This document shows, in pieces, positions 54,110-64,000 of a stretch of 64,000 nt of DNA. A model generated the notes under the pieces. That model did no database searches and was not told the origin of the DNA. It saw nothing but the letters and a program-made list of their open reading frames with translations. The translations under genes were made by a program, and so were the position numbers. The DNA is from Flexivirga meconopsidis (GTDB lineage Bacteria; Actinomycetota; Actinomycetes; Actinomycetales; Dermatophilaceae). How positions within the stretch are numbered: the first letter of the stretch is position 1; every line of letters begins with the position of its first letter. The stretch is taken from assembly GCF_026162425.1 (NCBI RefSeq), contig NZ_JAOBQJ010000002.1, positions 806,001-870,000 of the forward strand, read 5' to 3'.

Positions 54110-55446
54110 CGCGCCGCCTCCGCTCGCTCATCGGCAGGTATGACGGGCAGGATCCGCACCCGGTCGACCCGCCGGCCGTCCATCGACACCACGCGCAACC
54201 GCCACCCGTCGAGGTCGACCTCGTCGCCGACGCGCGGCACCCGTCCGACCGCGGCCATCACGAAGCCGCCGAGTGTCTCGTAGTAGTTGCCCTCCGGCAC
54301 GCTCGCACCGATGCGGTCGCGCACCTCGTCCGGGCGCCACATGCCGGGCACCGTCCAGGATCCGTCGGGCAGCAGGCGACTGGGGTCGGCGACCGGGTCG
54401 TGTTCGTCGCTGACCTCACCGACGATCTCTTCGATCACGTCCTCGAGGGTGACGACGCCGGAGGTGCCGCCATACTCGTCGACGACGATGGCGAGCTGAA
54501 AACCGCTGGCCCGCAACAAGATCAGCAACGGGTCGAGCTTGATCGTCTCCGGCACGAAGACCGGCTTGATCATGAGTGCGGTGACCGGCACCTCAGGCCG
54601 GCGGTCCGGCGGCACGGCGATCGCCTTCTTGACGTGGACCACTCCGACGACGTCGTCCCAGTCGTCGTCGATCACCGGAAAACGCGAGTGGCCGGTGTTG
54701 CGCGCCAGCTCCACCACGTCGGCCGCGGTCGCGTCGCGCTCGACGTAGACCGAGCGCACCCGCGGACTCATCACGTCGGCGGCGGTGCGTTCGCCGAAGT
54801 GCAGCGACCGGGTGAGCAGGCGGGCGGTCCCCTCCTCGAGCGTGCCGGCCTCGGCGGACCGACGCACCATCGAGGACAACTCCTGCGGGGTGCGCGCGGC
54901 CGAGAGCTCCTCCTGGGGCTCGATGCCGAATGCGCGGACCACCGCGTTCGCCGAGCCGTTCAGCACCAGGATCAGCGGCTTGACCACGACGGAGAAGATG
55001 CGCACCGGCCCGGCGACGATCTTGGCGACCGGCAGCGGGGCGGAGATGCCGAGGAACTGCGGGATCAGCTCGCCGAAGACCATCGAAAAGAGCGTCGCGA
55101 TCACCAGGGCCGCGAGCGTGCTGACCGCGGCCGAGCCGTCTTCGGACAGGCCGGCCGACTGCAGGGGCGACTCCAGGATCGCGCCGAGCGAGGGCTCGAC
55201 GAGGTAACCCAGCACCAGCGTGGTGAGCGTGATGCCGACCTGCGCGGCCGACAGCTGTGTCGACAACCGCCGCAACGACCCGAGGACCACCCCGGCCCGG
55301 GAGTCGCCTGCGTCGTACGCCCGCTGGACGGAGGGCCGGTCGAGCGCGACGAGGCTGAACTCGGCGGCGACGAACAACGCCGTGCCGACGGTCAGCGCCA
55401 CACCGGCCAGGACGAGGATCCATTGCACCCACATATCGGCGCCCAT
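54106..55446 (-). CDS. CNNM/CorC-type membrane protein (DUF21 + CBS + CorC_HlyC), copy 1
   Basis: 446 residues: DUF21 membrane domain (MWVQWILVLAGVALTVGTALFVAAEFSLVALDR), two CBS domains, and a C-terminal CorC/HlyC transporter-associated domain (SRLLPDGSWTVPGM...GGFVMAAVGRVPRVGDEVDLDGWRLRVVSMDGRRV). It precedes copy 2 with a 4-base overlap; the two may form a heteromeric divalent-cation system. Confidence 0.9.
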   Translation of the reverse strand: MGADMWVQWILVLAGVALTVGTALFVAAEFSLVALDRPSVQRAYDAGDSRAGVVLGSLRRLSTQLSAAQVGITLTTLVLGYLVEPSLGAILESPLQSAGLSEDGSAAVSTLAALVIATLFSMVFGELIPQFLGISAPLPVAKIVAGPVRIFSVVVKPLILVLNGSANAVVRAFGIEPQEELSAARTPQELSSMVRRSAEAGTLEEGTARLLTRSLHFGERTAADVMSPRVRSVYVERDATAADVVELARNTGHSRFPVIDDDWDDVVGVVHVKKAIAVPPDRRPEVPVTALMIKPVFVPETIKLDPLLILLRASGFQLAIVVDEYGGTSGVVTLEDVIEEIVGEVSDEHDPVADPSRLLPDGSWTVPGMWRPDEVRDRIGASVPEGNYYETLGGFVMAAVGRVPRVGDEVDLDGWRLRVVSMDGRRVDRVRILPVIPADERAEAAR

Positions 55447-55474
55447 GGTGGCACGCCGGCGCGGATGCTCACAT

Positions 55475-56068
55475 TCAGCGGCGGCCGAGCTCGTCGATCA
55501 GCCGCTGCGCGTCCCGGATGACCTGGAGGATGTCGGCCTTCAGGTCGTCGGTGGCCTGCTTCGCGCGATAGGCCTTGCGCGCGCTCTGGCGCAGCTTGTT
55601 GATCGCCCGCTCGAAGTCAGCATCGCCGGATCCGGTGGCACCGGACCAGTCACCCCAGCCCGAGATCGGGGTGGCGGTGCGACGTGCCTCTTGCGCCGCC
55701 GCCTTGAGTTCGGCCCGCAGGTCGGCGGCATCACCCTTCACTCGCGAGCGCACTTCCTCGGCAAGCTGGGCCACCGACCGGTCCAGGTCCTGCTCGAGAT
55801 CGCCGAGATCGCCCTGGCGAGAGTCGATTTCGCCCCGTCCGGCATCGGTGAGCGTGTAGGTCGCCTTGCGCCCGTCGTCGCTGCGCCGGACCAGCCCGTC
55901 CTCCTCCAGCTTGGCCAATCGCGGATAGACGGTGCCGGCGCTCGGCGTGTAGAGGCCGTTGAAGCGCTGCTCCAGGTCGCGCATGATCTCGTAGCCGTGA
56001 CGCGGCCCTTCGGCGAGCAGCGCGAGCAGGTAGAGCCGCAGTTGGCCATGCGCGAAGACCGGGCTCAT
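55475..56068 (-). CDS. PadR-family transcriptional regulator
   Basis: 197 residues: an N-terminal winged helix (LRLYLLALLAEGPRHGYEIMRDLEQRF, TVYPRLAKLEEDGLV) and a long helical C-terminal region of about 110 residues. Its ATG overlaps the stop of the DUF4097 gene (ATGA, 56065-56068), so it is the second gene of that operon. It likely autorepresses from the dyad at 56949-56986. Confidence 0.9.
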   Translation of the reverse strand: MSPVFAHGQLRLYLLALLAEGPRHGYEIMRDLEQRFNGLYTPSAGTVYPRLAKLEEDGLVRRSDDGRKATYTLTDAGRGEIDSRQGDLGDLEQDLDRSVAQLAEEVRSRVKGDAADLRAELKAAAQEARRTATPISGWGDWSGATGSGDADFERAINKLRQSARKAYRAKQATDDLKADILQVIRDAQRLIDELGRR

Positions 56069-56922
56069 GCCGACCCGTCCTTGGCCAGCTCCGGGCCGGC
56101 AGTCGCTGCGGACCGAAGGACAACGACGTCCCCCGACACCGACGAGGCCTTCAGCCGCAGCGACTCGTCACCCTCGCGGGCCTCGCCCCCGCGCTTGCCC
56201 GGCTTGCCGCCGAGGGCGACCCCGTCGACGATTGCGGCGCCGCTCATGGTCGACACCCGCACCCGGTAACCGCCGGTCGCCGGAAGCCGCACGGTGACGT
56301 CGCCGGAGACCGAGTTGGAGTCGATGTTGGTGCGGGCTTCGGTCAGGTCGAGGGTGATGTCGCCCGAGACGCCGTTGAGTTTGACGGGGTCCAGCGTGCT
56401 GCGGTGCACCGTCATACTCCCGGAGACGGTGTTGACCTTGAGCGTGCCGCGCAGTTCGTGGCCTTCGAAGACACCGGACACCCCATTGACGTCAATGTCG
56501 CCGACCAGATCGTCGGCGGTGATGTCACCACTGACCGTGTTGAGCTTGGTCGGTGCGTGTATGCCGCTGACCACCGCATCGGCGCTGACCGTGCTGACAC
56601 TGGCCTTCGCATCCTGCGGGATCGACACCGACACGCGAGCGCGCGCCTGCCGGCCCATCCCGCCACCGAGGCTCTTGAGCGCCTCCCAGATGCTCTGACC
56701 CTCGGCCTTCACGTGCGCCACCTTGACCTTGCAGCCGTCCCAGCTGACTTCGAGCGGCGGACCGACCACCTCGTGGATCTCAACCCGGGCCGTCGGCGAA
56801 TCGTCGTGGGTCACCACGTCGACGTGTCCGCCGACCAGACCGATGGTCAGCGCCCCGACCCGCTCGCCCTCGCCGCCGACGTCCAATGTCCGCGGTTCAC
56901 TGATCTGCCACTTCTCGGTCAT
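56065..56922 (-). CDS. DUF4097/DUF4098 beta-strand repeat protein
   Basis: 285 residues. From about residue 110 onward it consists of regular repeats with the core (T/N)VSGD(I/V) spaced about 20 residues apart (STVSADAVVSGI, NTVSGDITADDL, NGVSGDITLDL, NSVSGDVTVRL), predicting a right-handed beta-helix. Members in Firmicutes (LiaX) sense antimicrobial peptides; the role here is unknown. No signal peptide. First gene of the PadR operon. Confidence 0.85.
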   Translation of the reverse strand: MTEKWQISEPRTLDVGGEGERVGALTIGLVGGHVDVVTHDDSPTARVEIHEVVGPPLEVSWDGCKVKVAHVKAEGQSIWEALKSLGGGMGRQARARVSVSIPQDAKASVSTVSADAVVSGIHAPTKLNTVSGDITADDLVGDIDVNGVSGVFEGHELRGTLKVNTVSGSMTVHRSTLDPVKLNGVSGDITLDLTEARTNIDSNSVSGDVTVRLPATGGYRVRVSTMSGAAIVDGVALGGKPGKRGGEAREGDESLRLKASSVSGDVVVLRSAATAGPELAKDGSA

Positions 56923-56948
56923 CCCGACCCCTCGGTTGGTTCATCTTG

Positions 56949-56986
56949 ATCGCGACATATCGCGTATTAACACGCTATATCGCGAT
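56949..56986. promoter_or_regulatory. Dyad operator upstream of the DUF4097-padR operon
   Basis: Two 17-base half-sites (56949-56965 and 56970-56986) are inverted repeats with 14 of 17 matching bases around a 4-base centre ATTA. Each contains ATATCGCG or a near copy. It is the only AT-rich stretch in the region and begins 27 bases upstream of the DUF4097 start. A PadR dimer is the likely binder, and it could also affect the sugar transferase gene on the other side. Confidence 0.65.
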
Positions 56987-57096
56987 GTTCACAGTGTCAA
57001 GACAGCCGTCCCGGAAGTTCCCAGGCTGCTATCGTTTCCGCCCGATAAGGGGTTGGTGCGTCACGTCATGCGGCGCTTCGCGGGAGGGAGGCACGC

Positions 57097-58563
57097 GTGG
57101 CTCTCACGACCTCGCGCGACTCGCTTCCCGCCGACCGCATCAAGCCGGCAACCGTATGGCGGCGCGAACTCCAGAAGGCGACAGCTCTGCTCGACTTCGC
57201 GATGATCGTGCTCGCGATCGCGGTCGCGTTAGTGGTCCGGTTCGGCAGTCCCCTGAGTGCTGCGGTCAAAGGGTTCAGTTCAGTCGATTACTCGATGGTG
57301 TCCGTGCTGCTCTGCGCGAGTTGGATGCTCAGCCTGCAACTCAATCAGGCGTACAAACCCGAGCTCTTCGGGATCGGCACCGAGGAATACCGGCGGATCG
57401 GCAAGGCAACCTTCGGGGTCTTCGGAGCGCTGGCGATCATTGCGCTCCTCGCCAAAATCGACGTCGCGCGCGGATATTTGGCGATCGCCTTTCCCCTCGG
57501 CCTGGTCCTGCTCCTCGTAGAGCGCTCCCTCGTGCGGCAGTGGATCATCCGGCGTCGAGCCAACGGAGATTACGCCGAGCGCTCACTGATCCTGGGCTCT
57601 CCTGCCGAGGTACGCCACGCAGCCGAGGCGATCCGCCGCAACCCCTCGGCCGGGTACGTCACAACGGCTGTCGCCGTTGCATCAGACCCGAAGGATGTAT
57701 TCGAACTCGCCGACGAAACCTCGGTGCCAAACCGCGGTTCGGTGAAGGACATCTCGACGGCCATCCACGACGTCGATGTCTTGATCATCGCCGGCCAGGC
57801 CGCCATTACCGCGCGCGAACTCCGCGCGATCGGCTGGAAGCTCGAAGGCACCCCGACCAAACTCGCATTGGCCAGCTCCATGACCGATGTTGCCGGGCCC
57901 CGCATCCACCGTCGGCCGGTCGAGGGCCTGCCACTGATGAACGTCGAGTCACCCAGTTATTCGGGCACCAAGTTCGTCGTCAAACGGTGTATGGACGTGG
58001 CGCTCAGCGGAGCCGCCATCCTGGTGCTGTCACCGGTATTCGCCCTGATCGCGGCGTGCGTGTACTTCCAGGACCGTGGGCCAGTGCTCTTCCGTCAGAC
58101 CCGGGTCGGCGTCAACGGGCGCTTGTTCAAGATGTCCAAATTCCGCTCGATGGTGGTCAACGCAGAACAACTGCGGACCACCCTGACGAGCGACGACCCG
58201 GATGGTGTGCTGTTCAAGATGCGCGACGACCCGCGCATCACGCCTGTCGGCAAGTTCATCCGTGGCTACTCTCTCGACGAACTTCCGCAACTCTTCGACG
58301 TGCTGATGGGCCATATGTCGCTGGTCGGCCCGCGGCCACCATTGCCCGACGAGGTGCGCCGTTACGAGTCGCACGTCCACCGCCGCCTCAACGTCAAACC
58401 CGGAGTGACCGGCCCCTGGCAGGTCGGTGGTCGCTCCAACCTCACGTGGGCGGAGAGCGTGCAGAAGGACCTCTACTACGTCGAGAACTGGTCGGTCATC
58501 GGCGATGTCTCCATCCTGCTGCGAACGATCGCCGTCGTGTTCAAGCGGGACGGGGCCCACTGA
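57097..58563 (+). CDS. Polyprenyl-phosphate sugar-phosphate transferase (WcaJ/exopolysaccharide-initiating type)
   Basis: 488 residues. Four to five N-terminal membrane helices and a CoA-binding-like domain are followed by the bacterial sugar transferase core (KRCMDVALSGAAILVLSP, GPVLFRQTRVGVNGRLFKMSKFRSM, DELPQLFDVLMGHMSLVGPRPPLPDEV). It starts polymers by linking a sugar-1-phosphate to undecaprenyl phosphate. GTG 57097 follows GGGAGGG by 6 bases. The next gene starts 3 bases after its stop, so they are cotranscribed. Confidence 0.92.
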   Translation: MALTTSRDSLPADRIKPATVWRRELQKATALLDFAMIVLAIAVALVVRFGSPLSAAVKGFSSVDYSMVSVLLCASWMLSLQLNQAYKPELFGIGTEEYRRIGKATFGVFGALAIIALLAKIDVARGYLAIAFPLGLVLLLVERSLVRQWIIRRRANGDYAERSLILGSPAEVRHAAEAIRRNPSAGYVTTAVAVASDPKDVFELADETSVPNRGSVKDISTAIHDVDVLIIAGQAAITARELRAIGWKLEGTPTKLALASSMTDVAGPRIHRRPVEGLPLMNVESPSYSGTKFVVKRCMDVALSGAAILVLSPVFALIAACVYFQDRGPVLFRQTRVGVNGRLFKMSKFRSMVVNAEQLRTTLTSDDPDGVLFKMRDDPRITPVGKFIRGYSLDELPQLFDVLMGHMSLVGPRPPLPDEVRRYESHVHRRLNVKPGVTGPWQVGGRSNLTWAESVQKDLYYVENWSVIGDVSILLRTIAVVFKRDGAH

Positions 58564-58566
58564 CCC

Positions 58567-59949
58567 GTGACTGACCAGGTCCGAGTGCCCTTGTCGAACG
58601 CCGTGCGCCTAGCGCACGCGCTGTGCCAGGCCGTTGCCGACGAAGTCGGCATCCGAGTGCTGTTCATCAAGGGCCCGATCGCTACCCAGCAAGGACTTCG
58701 TGATCGAAGCCGAGTGTCTGGTGACGTCGATGTGCTGTGCCGGCCGGAGGACCATGACGCCCTGGTGGGCGCGCTCTGCCGGCGCGGGTGGCGTCAACGG
58801 CCTACGTCAACCGCCGCTCGGGAATTCGTCACGCACTCCTCCACCTTGTTGCACCCGGACTGGCCGTGTGACATCGACGTGCACGTCCGATTCCCAGGGT
58901 TCTTCGCCGACCCGGGCGACGTCTTCGAGACCCTCTGGTGCGACCGGGAACTCCACAGCATCGCCGAGGTCGAAGTCAGCTCACCGAGTCGATTGGCCCA
59001 ATGGCTCATTCTTCTGCTGCACGGTTTGCGGTCCCCGGAGCTTGCGCGCAACGCCACCGAGGTCGACACCGCGAGGATCAGCTTCCGCGACGAACTCTCC
59101 GGCGATGAGCGTGCCGATCTACTTTCGCTCGTTGACGATACCGGCGCCGTCGAAGTCACTGCCGACTTCTTCCGATCACTCGGGGTTCCTCGGCAGCGGC
59201 GCGCCACACCCACGGCGGAATTCGCGCTCTGGCAACTGCAAGCCGGACCCAGTCGGACCGAGAGCTGGATGCTGCTGCTAACCCAGGCGCGCGGATGGAA
59301 GCGGTTACACGTGCTCGTGCGAGCCCTCATCCCAAAACGAGCCGAACTCGTCGCTGACCATCCGGACGCGAACGAAGGCACTCGACAACTGCTCCGCGCC
59401 TACCTGCGGCGACTACGCCGAGCGGCAACGCTGGCGCCACGAGCGGCGATGAACGTCCTGCGCGCTTACCGAGACGTCCACGCGTCCGGGCCGGCGGCCG
59501 CGCTTCGGATCACTCCGCTGCAGCACACACCCTCGGCGGCGCCGGCCGCCAGCGGATCGGTCACCGTCGATGTCTCACTCCCAGGCGACGCCGGTCCAGC
59601 AACACAGGCCCCCGTCGCGCCGATCGAACGGGAACATCCGCGAGCCCGATGGGCCGCGGATCGGTCGGCGCCGTCAACCGAGGACGGCCAAGCCGAGTCT
59701 CCCGACGCAGTCTTCGTGCTGCCCCTGACGCCCGGTGGAAGCCAGGTGCCCCTCGCGTTGCGTGATACCGCAGCCGACCTGTGGTCGATCGTCGAGGAAG
59801 TAGGTCTCGATGTGGACGCCGTGACCGAGGTGGCCGAACAGTGGTGGGGCATCCCGTTCGCGACCCTCCGGGCCGACGTTTCGGACTTCGTCGGCAGCCT
59901 TGTCGCGGCCAGTACGACGCCGCTCAACGGGGCTCAACCGCGCTTATAG
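58567..59949 (+). CDS. Nucleotidyltransferase-family (NTP_transf_5-like) protein with a PqqD-like C-terminal domain
   Basis: 460 residues. The N-terminal half resembles the uncharacterised NTP_transf_5 family (FIKGPIATQQGLRDRSRVSGDVDVL), with Lys35, Asp53 and Asp55 in place and a third acidic pair in DIDVHVRFPG. A helical segment and an Ala/Pro-rich linker (about 300-375) lead to residues about 385-455, which resemble PqqD/RRE domains (VPLALRDTAADLWSIVEEVG...VAEQWWGI...DVSDFVGSLV). It directly follows the sugar transferase. PqqD domains usually bind a peptide leader; no precursor peptide or radical SAM enzyme is visible here. Confidence 0.75.
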   Translation: MTDQVRVPLSNAVRLAHALCQAVADEVGIRVLFIKGPIATQQGLRDRSRVSGDVDVLCRPEDHDALVGALCRRGWRQRPTSTAAREFVTHSSTLLHPDWPCDIDVHVRFPGFFADPGDVFETLWCDRELHSIAEVEVSSPSRLAQWLILLLHGLRSPELARNATEVDTARISFRDELSGDERADLLSLVDDTGAVEVTADFFRSLGVPRQRRATPTAEFALWQLQAGPSRTESWMLLLTQARGWKRLHVLVRALIPKRAELVADHPDANEGTRQLLRAYLRRLRRAATLAPRAAMNVLRAYRDVHASGPAAALRITPLQHTPSAAPAASGSVTVDVSLPGDAGPATQAPVAPIEREHPRARWAADRSAPSTEDGQAESPDAVFVLPLTPGGSQVPLALRDTAADLWSIVEEVGLDVDAVTEVAEQWWGIPFATLRADVSDFVGSLVAASTTPLNGAQPRL

Positions 59950-60070
59950 CACAACGCCCGACCAGGTGCGCGCGGCCGGGCGCCTGCGCGTTACTCTGGG
60001 AAGTGCCGGAAAGCACCGTGCCCACCGGCTCACATCCCGCTTGTTGACCTTATGAAAGAGGCGCATTCGC

Positions 60071-63000
60071 GTGTCATCCCAGTCGCCGGACCCACTTGCG
60101 ACATTTGGACCCAATGAATGGTTGGTGGACGAGCTCTACGAGCAGTACCGCCAGGACAAGAACTCCGTCGACAAGGCGTGGTGGAGCTTCTTCGAGGACT
60201 ACAAGCCGTCGACGCCGCAGGCCGCGGCCGGCAACGGGCACGCGTCCCCGGCCGCCAACGGCAATAGCAATGGCGCAACCACCACGCCGGCGCAAACCTC
60301 GGGCGCCCCCAAGCAGGGGCCGGCCGCGCAGCAGGCGGCGCCGGCCGCCGACGCGAGCCAGCCGAAGGGCGGCACTCCGCAGGCACCAGCAGCCGAGCAG
60401 GTCGGCCAGCAGCCGGAGGAACACAAGCCGCGGCACGCCGCGCCGCTTGACCCGAAGGAGGCCGAGGCGTCATACACCCGGCCGATCTCGCGGGATGCCG
60501 GCAAGCCCTCCGTGCCGGAGGTCGAGCCGGCTGAGGACCAGACCGTGCCGCTGCGGGGAGTCGCCGCGCGCATCGTGTCCAACATGGAGGCCAGCCTGGA
60601 GGTGCCGACCGCGACCAGCGTGCGTGCGGTGCCGGCCAAGCTGCTGATCGACAACCGCATCGTCATCAACAACCACCTGTCCCGCAGCCGCGGCGGCAAG
60701 GTCAGCTTCACCCACCTGATCGGCTACGCGATCCTCAAGGCGCTGGCGCTCATCCCCGAGATGAACTACGCCCTCGGCGAGGACGAGAAGGGCAAGCCGA
60801 CGCTGATCAAGCCGGGGCACGTCGGCTTCGGCCTGGCGATCGACCTGGCCAAGCCCGACGGTTCGCGCACGCTGGTCGTGCCCAGCATCAAGGGCGCCGA
60901 GGAGATGGACTTCGCGCAGTTCTGGACCGCCTACGAGGACATGGTCCGCAAGGCGCGGAACAACAAGCTGGCGATCGAGGACTACGCCGGCACGACGATC
61001 AGCCTGACCAACCCGGGCGGCATCGGCACCGTGCACTCGGTGCCGCGGCTGATGAGCGGCCAGGGTGCGATCATCGGCGTCGGCGCGCTGGAATACCCAG
61101 CCGAGTGGCAGGGCGCGAGCAGCGACACCCTCAACAAGAACGCCGTCAGCAAGATCATCACGCTGACCTCCACCTACGACCACCGCATCATCCAGGGCGC
61201 GGTCTCCGGTGAGTTCCTGCGGGTCGTCCACCAGCTCCTGCTCGGCGAGGACGGCTTCTACGACGAGATCTTCCAGTCACTGAAGATCCCCTACGAGCCG
61301 ATCCGCTGGGTGCAGGACATCGACGTCAGCCACGACGACGACATCAACAAGGTCGCGCGCGTGCAGGAGCTGATCCATGCCTACCGGGTGCGGGGTCACC
61401 TGATGGCCGACACCGACCCGCTGGAGTACAAGCAGCGGCGGCACCCCGACCTCGACGTCACCAACCACGGGCTGACCCTGTGGGACCTGGACCGCACCTT
61501 CCCGACCGGCGGGTTCGGCGGTGAGCCGTTCCTGAAGCTGCGGCAGATCCTCGGCATCCTGCGCGACGCCTACTGCCGCTCCATCGGCATCGAGTACATG
61601 CACATCCAGGACCCCGAGCAGCGGGCCTGGGTCCAGGGCAAGGTGGAGCGCGGCTACGAGAAGCAGAGCAGCGCCGAGCAGTTGCGCATCCTGCGCCGGC
61701 TCAACGCCGCGGAGGCCTTCGAGACGTTCCTGCAGACCAAGTACGTCGGGCAGAAGCGCTTCTCGCTCGAGGGTGGCGAGTCGGTCATCGCGATGCTCGA
61801 CCGGATCATCTCCGAGGCCGCCGACGACGGCATGGAGGAAGTCGCGATCGGTATGCCGCACCGCGGCCGCCTCAACGTGCTGGCCAACATCGCCGGCAAG
61901 TCCTACGGGCAGATCTTCAACGAGTTTGAAGGCAAGCAGGACCCGAAGTCGGTGCAGGGCTCCGGGGACGTGAAATATCACCTCGGCACCGAGGGCACCT
62001 TCACCTCCGACGAGGGCAACACCACCAGCATCTACCTGGCGGCCAACCCCTCCCACCTGGAGGCGGTCGACCCGGTGCTGGAGGGCATCGCCCGCGCCAA
62101 GCAGGACCGCATCAACCTGGCCGGCACGGCGTTCACCGTGCTGCCGATCCTGATGCACGGTGACGCCGCGTTCGCCGGTCAGGGCATCGTGGCCGAGACG
62201 CTCAACCTGTCGCAGCTGCGCGGCTACCGCACCGGCGGCACGATCCACATCGTGGTGAACAACCAGGTCGGCTTCACGACCGCGCCGTCGCAGAGCCGCA
62301 GTTCGACATACAGCACCGACGTGGCCCGGATGATCCAGGCGCCGATCTTCCATGTCAACGGTGACGACCCGGAGGCATGTGTCGGGGTCGCGGAGCTGGC
62401 GTACGAATACCGGCAGAAGTTCAACCGCGACGTGGTCATCGACATGATCTGTTACCGCCGTCGCGGTCACAACGAGGGCGACGACCCCTCGATGACGCAG
62501 CCGATGATGTACAAGCTGATCGAGGCCAAGCGCAGCGTCCGCAAGCTCTACACCGAAGCCCTGATCGGTCGTGGCGACATCAGCACCGAGGAGGCCGAGG
62601 CCGCGCTGAAGGACTACCAGGCGCAGTTGGAGCGGGTCTTCGCCGAGACCAAGGCCGCCAAGCAGGAGGCGAGCGCTCCCGCGTCCGACAGCTCGGCCGG
62701 CACCGACGCCGAGGGCCACGGCGGCCTGGAGCGTCCGTCGGCGCAGGAGCAGGACGACGAGCGCGCCGACGGCAGCGGCCTCGACACCGCGATCAGCGGC
62801 GACGAGTTGCACACGATCGGCCAGACCTGGGTCAACCCGCCCGAGGGCTTCACCGTGCACCCGAAGCTCGCCAAGCTCATGGAGCGGCGTGCGGAGATGG
62901 TGCAGCAGGGTGGCATCGACTGGGCGATGGGCGAGTTGCTCGCCTTCGGCTCGCTGCTGATGGAGGGCACCCCGGTGCGCCTGGCCGGTCAGGACAGCCG

Positions 63001-63949
63001 CCGAGGCACGTTCGTGCAGCGGCACTCGGTGCTGATCGACCACAAGAACGGCAACGAGTGGACGCCGCTGCGCTACCTCTCGCCGGACCAGGCGTGGTTC
63101 TGGGTCTACGACTCGCTGCTCAGTGAGTATGCCGCGATGGGCTTCGAGTACGGCTACTCCGTGGAGCGGCCGGACGCGCTCGTGCTCTGGGAGGCGCAGT
63201 TCGGTGACTTCGCCGACGGCGCGCAGACGATCATCGACGAGTTCATCAGCTCCTCGGAGCAGAAGTGGACCCAGCGGTCGTCGGTCGTGCTGCTGCTCCC
63301 CCACGGCTACGAGGGGCAGGGTGCCGACCACTCGTCGGCGCGCATCGAGCGCTTCCTGCAGCTCTTCGCCGAGGACAACATGACGATCGCCTACCCGTCG
63401 ACCCCGGCCAGCTACTTCCACCTGCTGCGCCGGCAGGCGGCGGCCCGTCCGCGCAAGCCGCTGATCGTCTTCACCCCGAAGCAGTTGCTGCGCCTCAAGG
63501 CCGCGACGTCCAACCCGGAGGACTTCACGCAGGGCAAGTTCCGTCCGGTGATGGCCGACCACCAGTCGCCGAAGCCGGAGGACGTCACCCGCGTGCTGCT
63601 CGCCTCGTCGCGGGTCGTCTACGACCTGGAGGCCGAGCGCGAGAAGCGCGGCGACGCCCAGACCGCGATCGTGCGGGTCGAGCAGCTCGCGCCGATCCCT
63701 GCGCAGGAGATCGCCGACGAGCTGGCGAAGTATCCGCACGCCGAGGTCGTCTGGGTGCAGGATGAGCCGAAGAACCAGGGCGCGTGGCCCTTCATGGCGC
63801 TCAACCTGCCCGAGCAGCTCGCGGCCCTCGGCGAGCACCGCCCGCTGCGGGTGGTGTCGCGTCCCGCGTCCGCCGCCCCGGCGACCGGCTCGTCGAAGCG
63901 GCACCAGGCGCAGAGCGCCGAGCTGATGAAGCAGGCCTTCGACCGCTGA
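60071..63949 (+). CDS. kgd: Multifunctional 2-oxoglutarate decarboxylase/dehydrogenase E1-E2 fusion (Kgd)
   Basis: 1292 residues. It joins a short E1 N-terminal segment, an Ala/Pro/Gln-rich linker (about 43-140), an E2-like acyltransferase domain with catalytic His371 (TYDHRIIQG) and a ThDP-dependent E1 domain ([13 protein letters not shown] with His597, [10 protein letters not shown]). There is no lipoyl domain, as in mycobacterial Kgd and corynebacterial OdhA, so lipoate must come from another E2. It feeds the TCA cycle. GTG 60071 has AAAGAGG 10 bases upstream; a terminator follows. Confidence 0.97.
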   Translation: MSSQSPDPLATFGPNEWLVDELYEQYRQDKNSVDKAWWSFFEDYKPSTPQAAAGNGHASPAANGNSNGATTTPAQTSGAPKQGPAAQQAAPAADASQPKGGTPQAPAAEQVGQQPEEHKPRHAAPLDPKEAEASYTRPISRDAGKPSVPEVEPAEDQTVPLRGVAARIVSNMEASLEVPTATSVRAVPAKLLIDNRIVINNHLSRSRGGKVSFTHLIGYAILKALALIPEMNYALGEDEKGKPTLIKPGHVGFGLAIDLAKPDGSRTLVVPSIKGAEEMDFAQFWTAYEDMVRKARNNKLAIEDYAGTTISLTNPGGIGTVHSVPRLMSGQGAIIGVGALEYPAEWQGASSDTLNKNAVSKIITLTSTYDHRIIQGAVSGEFLRVVHQLLLGEDGFYDEIFQSLKIPYEPIRWVQDIDVSHDDDINKVARVQELIHAYRVRGHLMADTDPLEYKQRRHPDLDVTNHGLTLWDLDRTFPTGGFGGEPFLKLRQILGILRDAYCRSIGIEYMHIQDPEQRAWVQGKVERGYEKQSSAEQLRILRRLNAAEAFETFLQTKYVGQKRFSLEGGESVIAMLDRIISEAADDGMEEVAIGMPHRGRLNVLANIAGKSYGQIFNEFEGKQDPKSVQGSGDVKYHLGTEGTFTSDEGNTTSIYLAANPSHLEAVDPVLEGIARAKQDRINLAGTAFTVLPILMHGDAAFAGQGIVAETLNLSQLRGYRTGGTIHIVVNNQVGFTTAPSQSRSSTYSTDVARMIQAPIFHVNGDDPEACVGVAELAYEYRQKFNRDVVIDMICYRRRGHNEGDDPSMTQPMMYKLIEAKRSVRKLYTEALIGRGDISTEEAEAALKDYQAQLERVFAETKAAKQEASAPASDSSAGTDAEGHGGLERPSAQEQDDERADGSGLDTAISGDELHTIGQTWVNPPEGFTVHPKLAKLMERRAEMVQQGGIDWAMGELLAFGSLLMEGTPVRLAGQDSRRGTFVQRHSVLIDHKNGNEWTPLRYLSPDQAWFWVYDSLLSEYAAMGFEYGYSVERPDALVLWEAQFGDFADGAQTIIDEFISSSEQKWTQRSSVVLLLPHGYEGQGADHSSARIERFLQLFAEDNMTIAYPSTPASYFHLLRRQAAARPRKPLIVFTPKQLLRLKAATSNPEDFTQGKFRPVMADHQSPKPEDVTRVLLASSRVVYDLEAEREKRGDAQTAIVRVEQLAPIPAQEIADELAKYPHAEVVWVQDEPKNQGAWPFMALNLPEQLAALGEHRPLRVVSRPASAAPATGSSKRHQAQSAELMKQAFDR

Positions 63950-63962
63950 TCAGCACCGAGTG

Positions 63963-63998
63963 AGTCGGGCCGCATCCTGCACCGGGTGCGGCCCGACT
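63963..63998 (+). terminator. Hairpin terminator after kgd
   Basis: AGTCGGGCCGCATCC (63963-63977) pairs with 63984-63998 (one wobble) around TGCACC, 13 bases after the stop. Confidence 0.8.
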
Positions 63999-64000
63999 AG

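Noticed and set aside
59950-60070. GC-rich inverted arms (CGCCCG/CGGGCG) after the nucleotidyltransferase gene as a terminator
   Set aside because: Arms are only 5-6 bases with a long loop; too weak to call.
61277-63904. 875-codon minus-strand frame opposite kgd
   Set aside because: Shadow of kgd; no recognisable protein.

Overview
The window is high-GC DNA with dense genes, GTG starts, many 1-4 base stop/start overlaps and almost no AT-rich spacer. Gene content points to an actinobacterium: NucS/EndoMS mismatch nuclease, a fused 2-oxoglutarate decarboxylase (Kgd/SucA), an Arg/Gly/Asn-rich Rho insertion, and the order lysA-hom-thrC-thrB-rho-rpmE-prfA-prmC-tsaC-wecA-atpI-atpBEFHAGD...atpC-DUF2550-pduO...nucS, which parallels the Mycobacterium tuberculosis Rv1293-Rv1321 region. 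A Micrococcales member (perhaps Dermacoccaceae) is my guess; the sequence does not prove it.

Read on the minus strand from about 46 kb to 5 kb, this conserved block forms the backbone. It is interrupted several times. Between rho and rpmE sit two tandem TAT-exported peptidoglycan amidases and an LLM-family gene. Between prmC and the tsaC cluster sit a YvaD/TetR/SMR efflux module, a sugar ABC transporter, an acyltransferase, a pentapeptide-repeat protein and a VapBC pair. Between atpD and atpC sit TerC, an asparagine synthetase fused to a CofE-like domain, a lipoprotein, an EamA-like transporter and a HIT-like protein. The ATP synthase operon is therefore split: it ends in a strong hairpin after atpD, and a short epsilon subunit gene lies 6 kb away.

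The left end (1-5 kb) has a polyamine-type ABC permease pair, nucS, a gamma-glutamyltransferase-like gene, a STAS protein and a cobalamin adenosyltransferase. The right end (46-64 kb) has tRNA-Arg(CCG), a large membrane-anchored Asp-box protein, lactate permease, a divergent HTH-cupin/flavoprotein pair, an EVE protein, two CNNM/CorC-like membrane proteins, a PadR/DUF4097 pair, a polysaccharide-initiating sugar transferase followed by a nucleotidyltransferase with a PqqD-like C-terminus, and kgd.

The most unusual signals are at the DNA level. A 7-base word GTATGNC (or its complement) occurs roughly 90-100 times by eye, far above what composition predicts, and forces rare codons. There are two tandem arrays with a 51-bp period at convergent gene ends, one of which folds into hairpins in minus-strand RNA. 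There is a 42-bp perfect palindrome carrying both start codons of the SMR/TetR pair, a 20-bp-arm inverted repeat near vapBC, and a full-consensus Crp/GlxR-type site before the atp operon.
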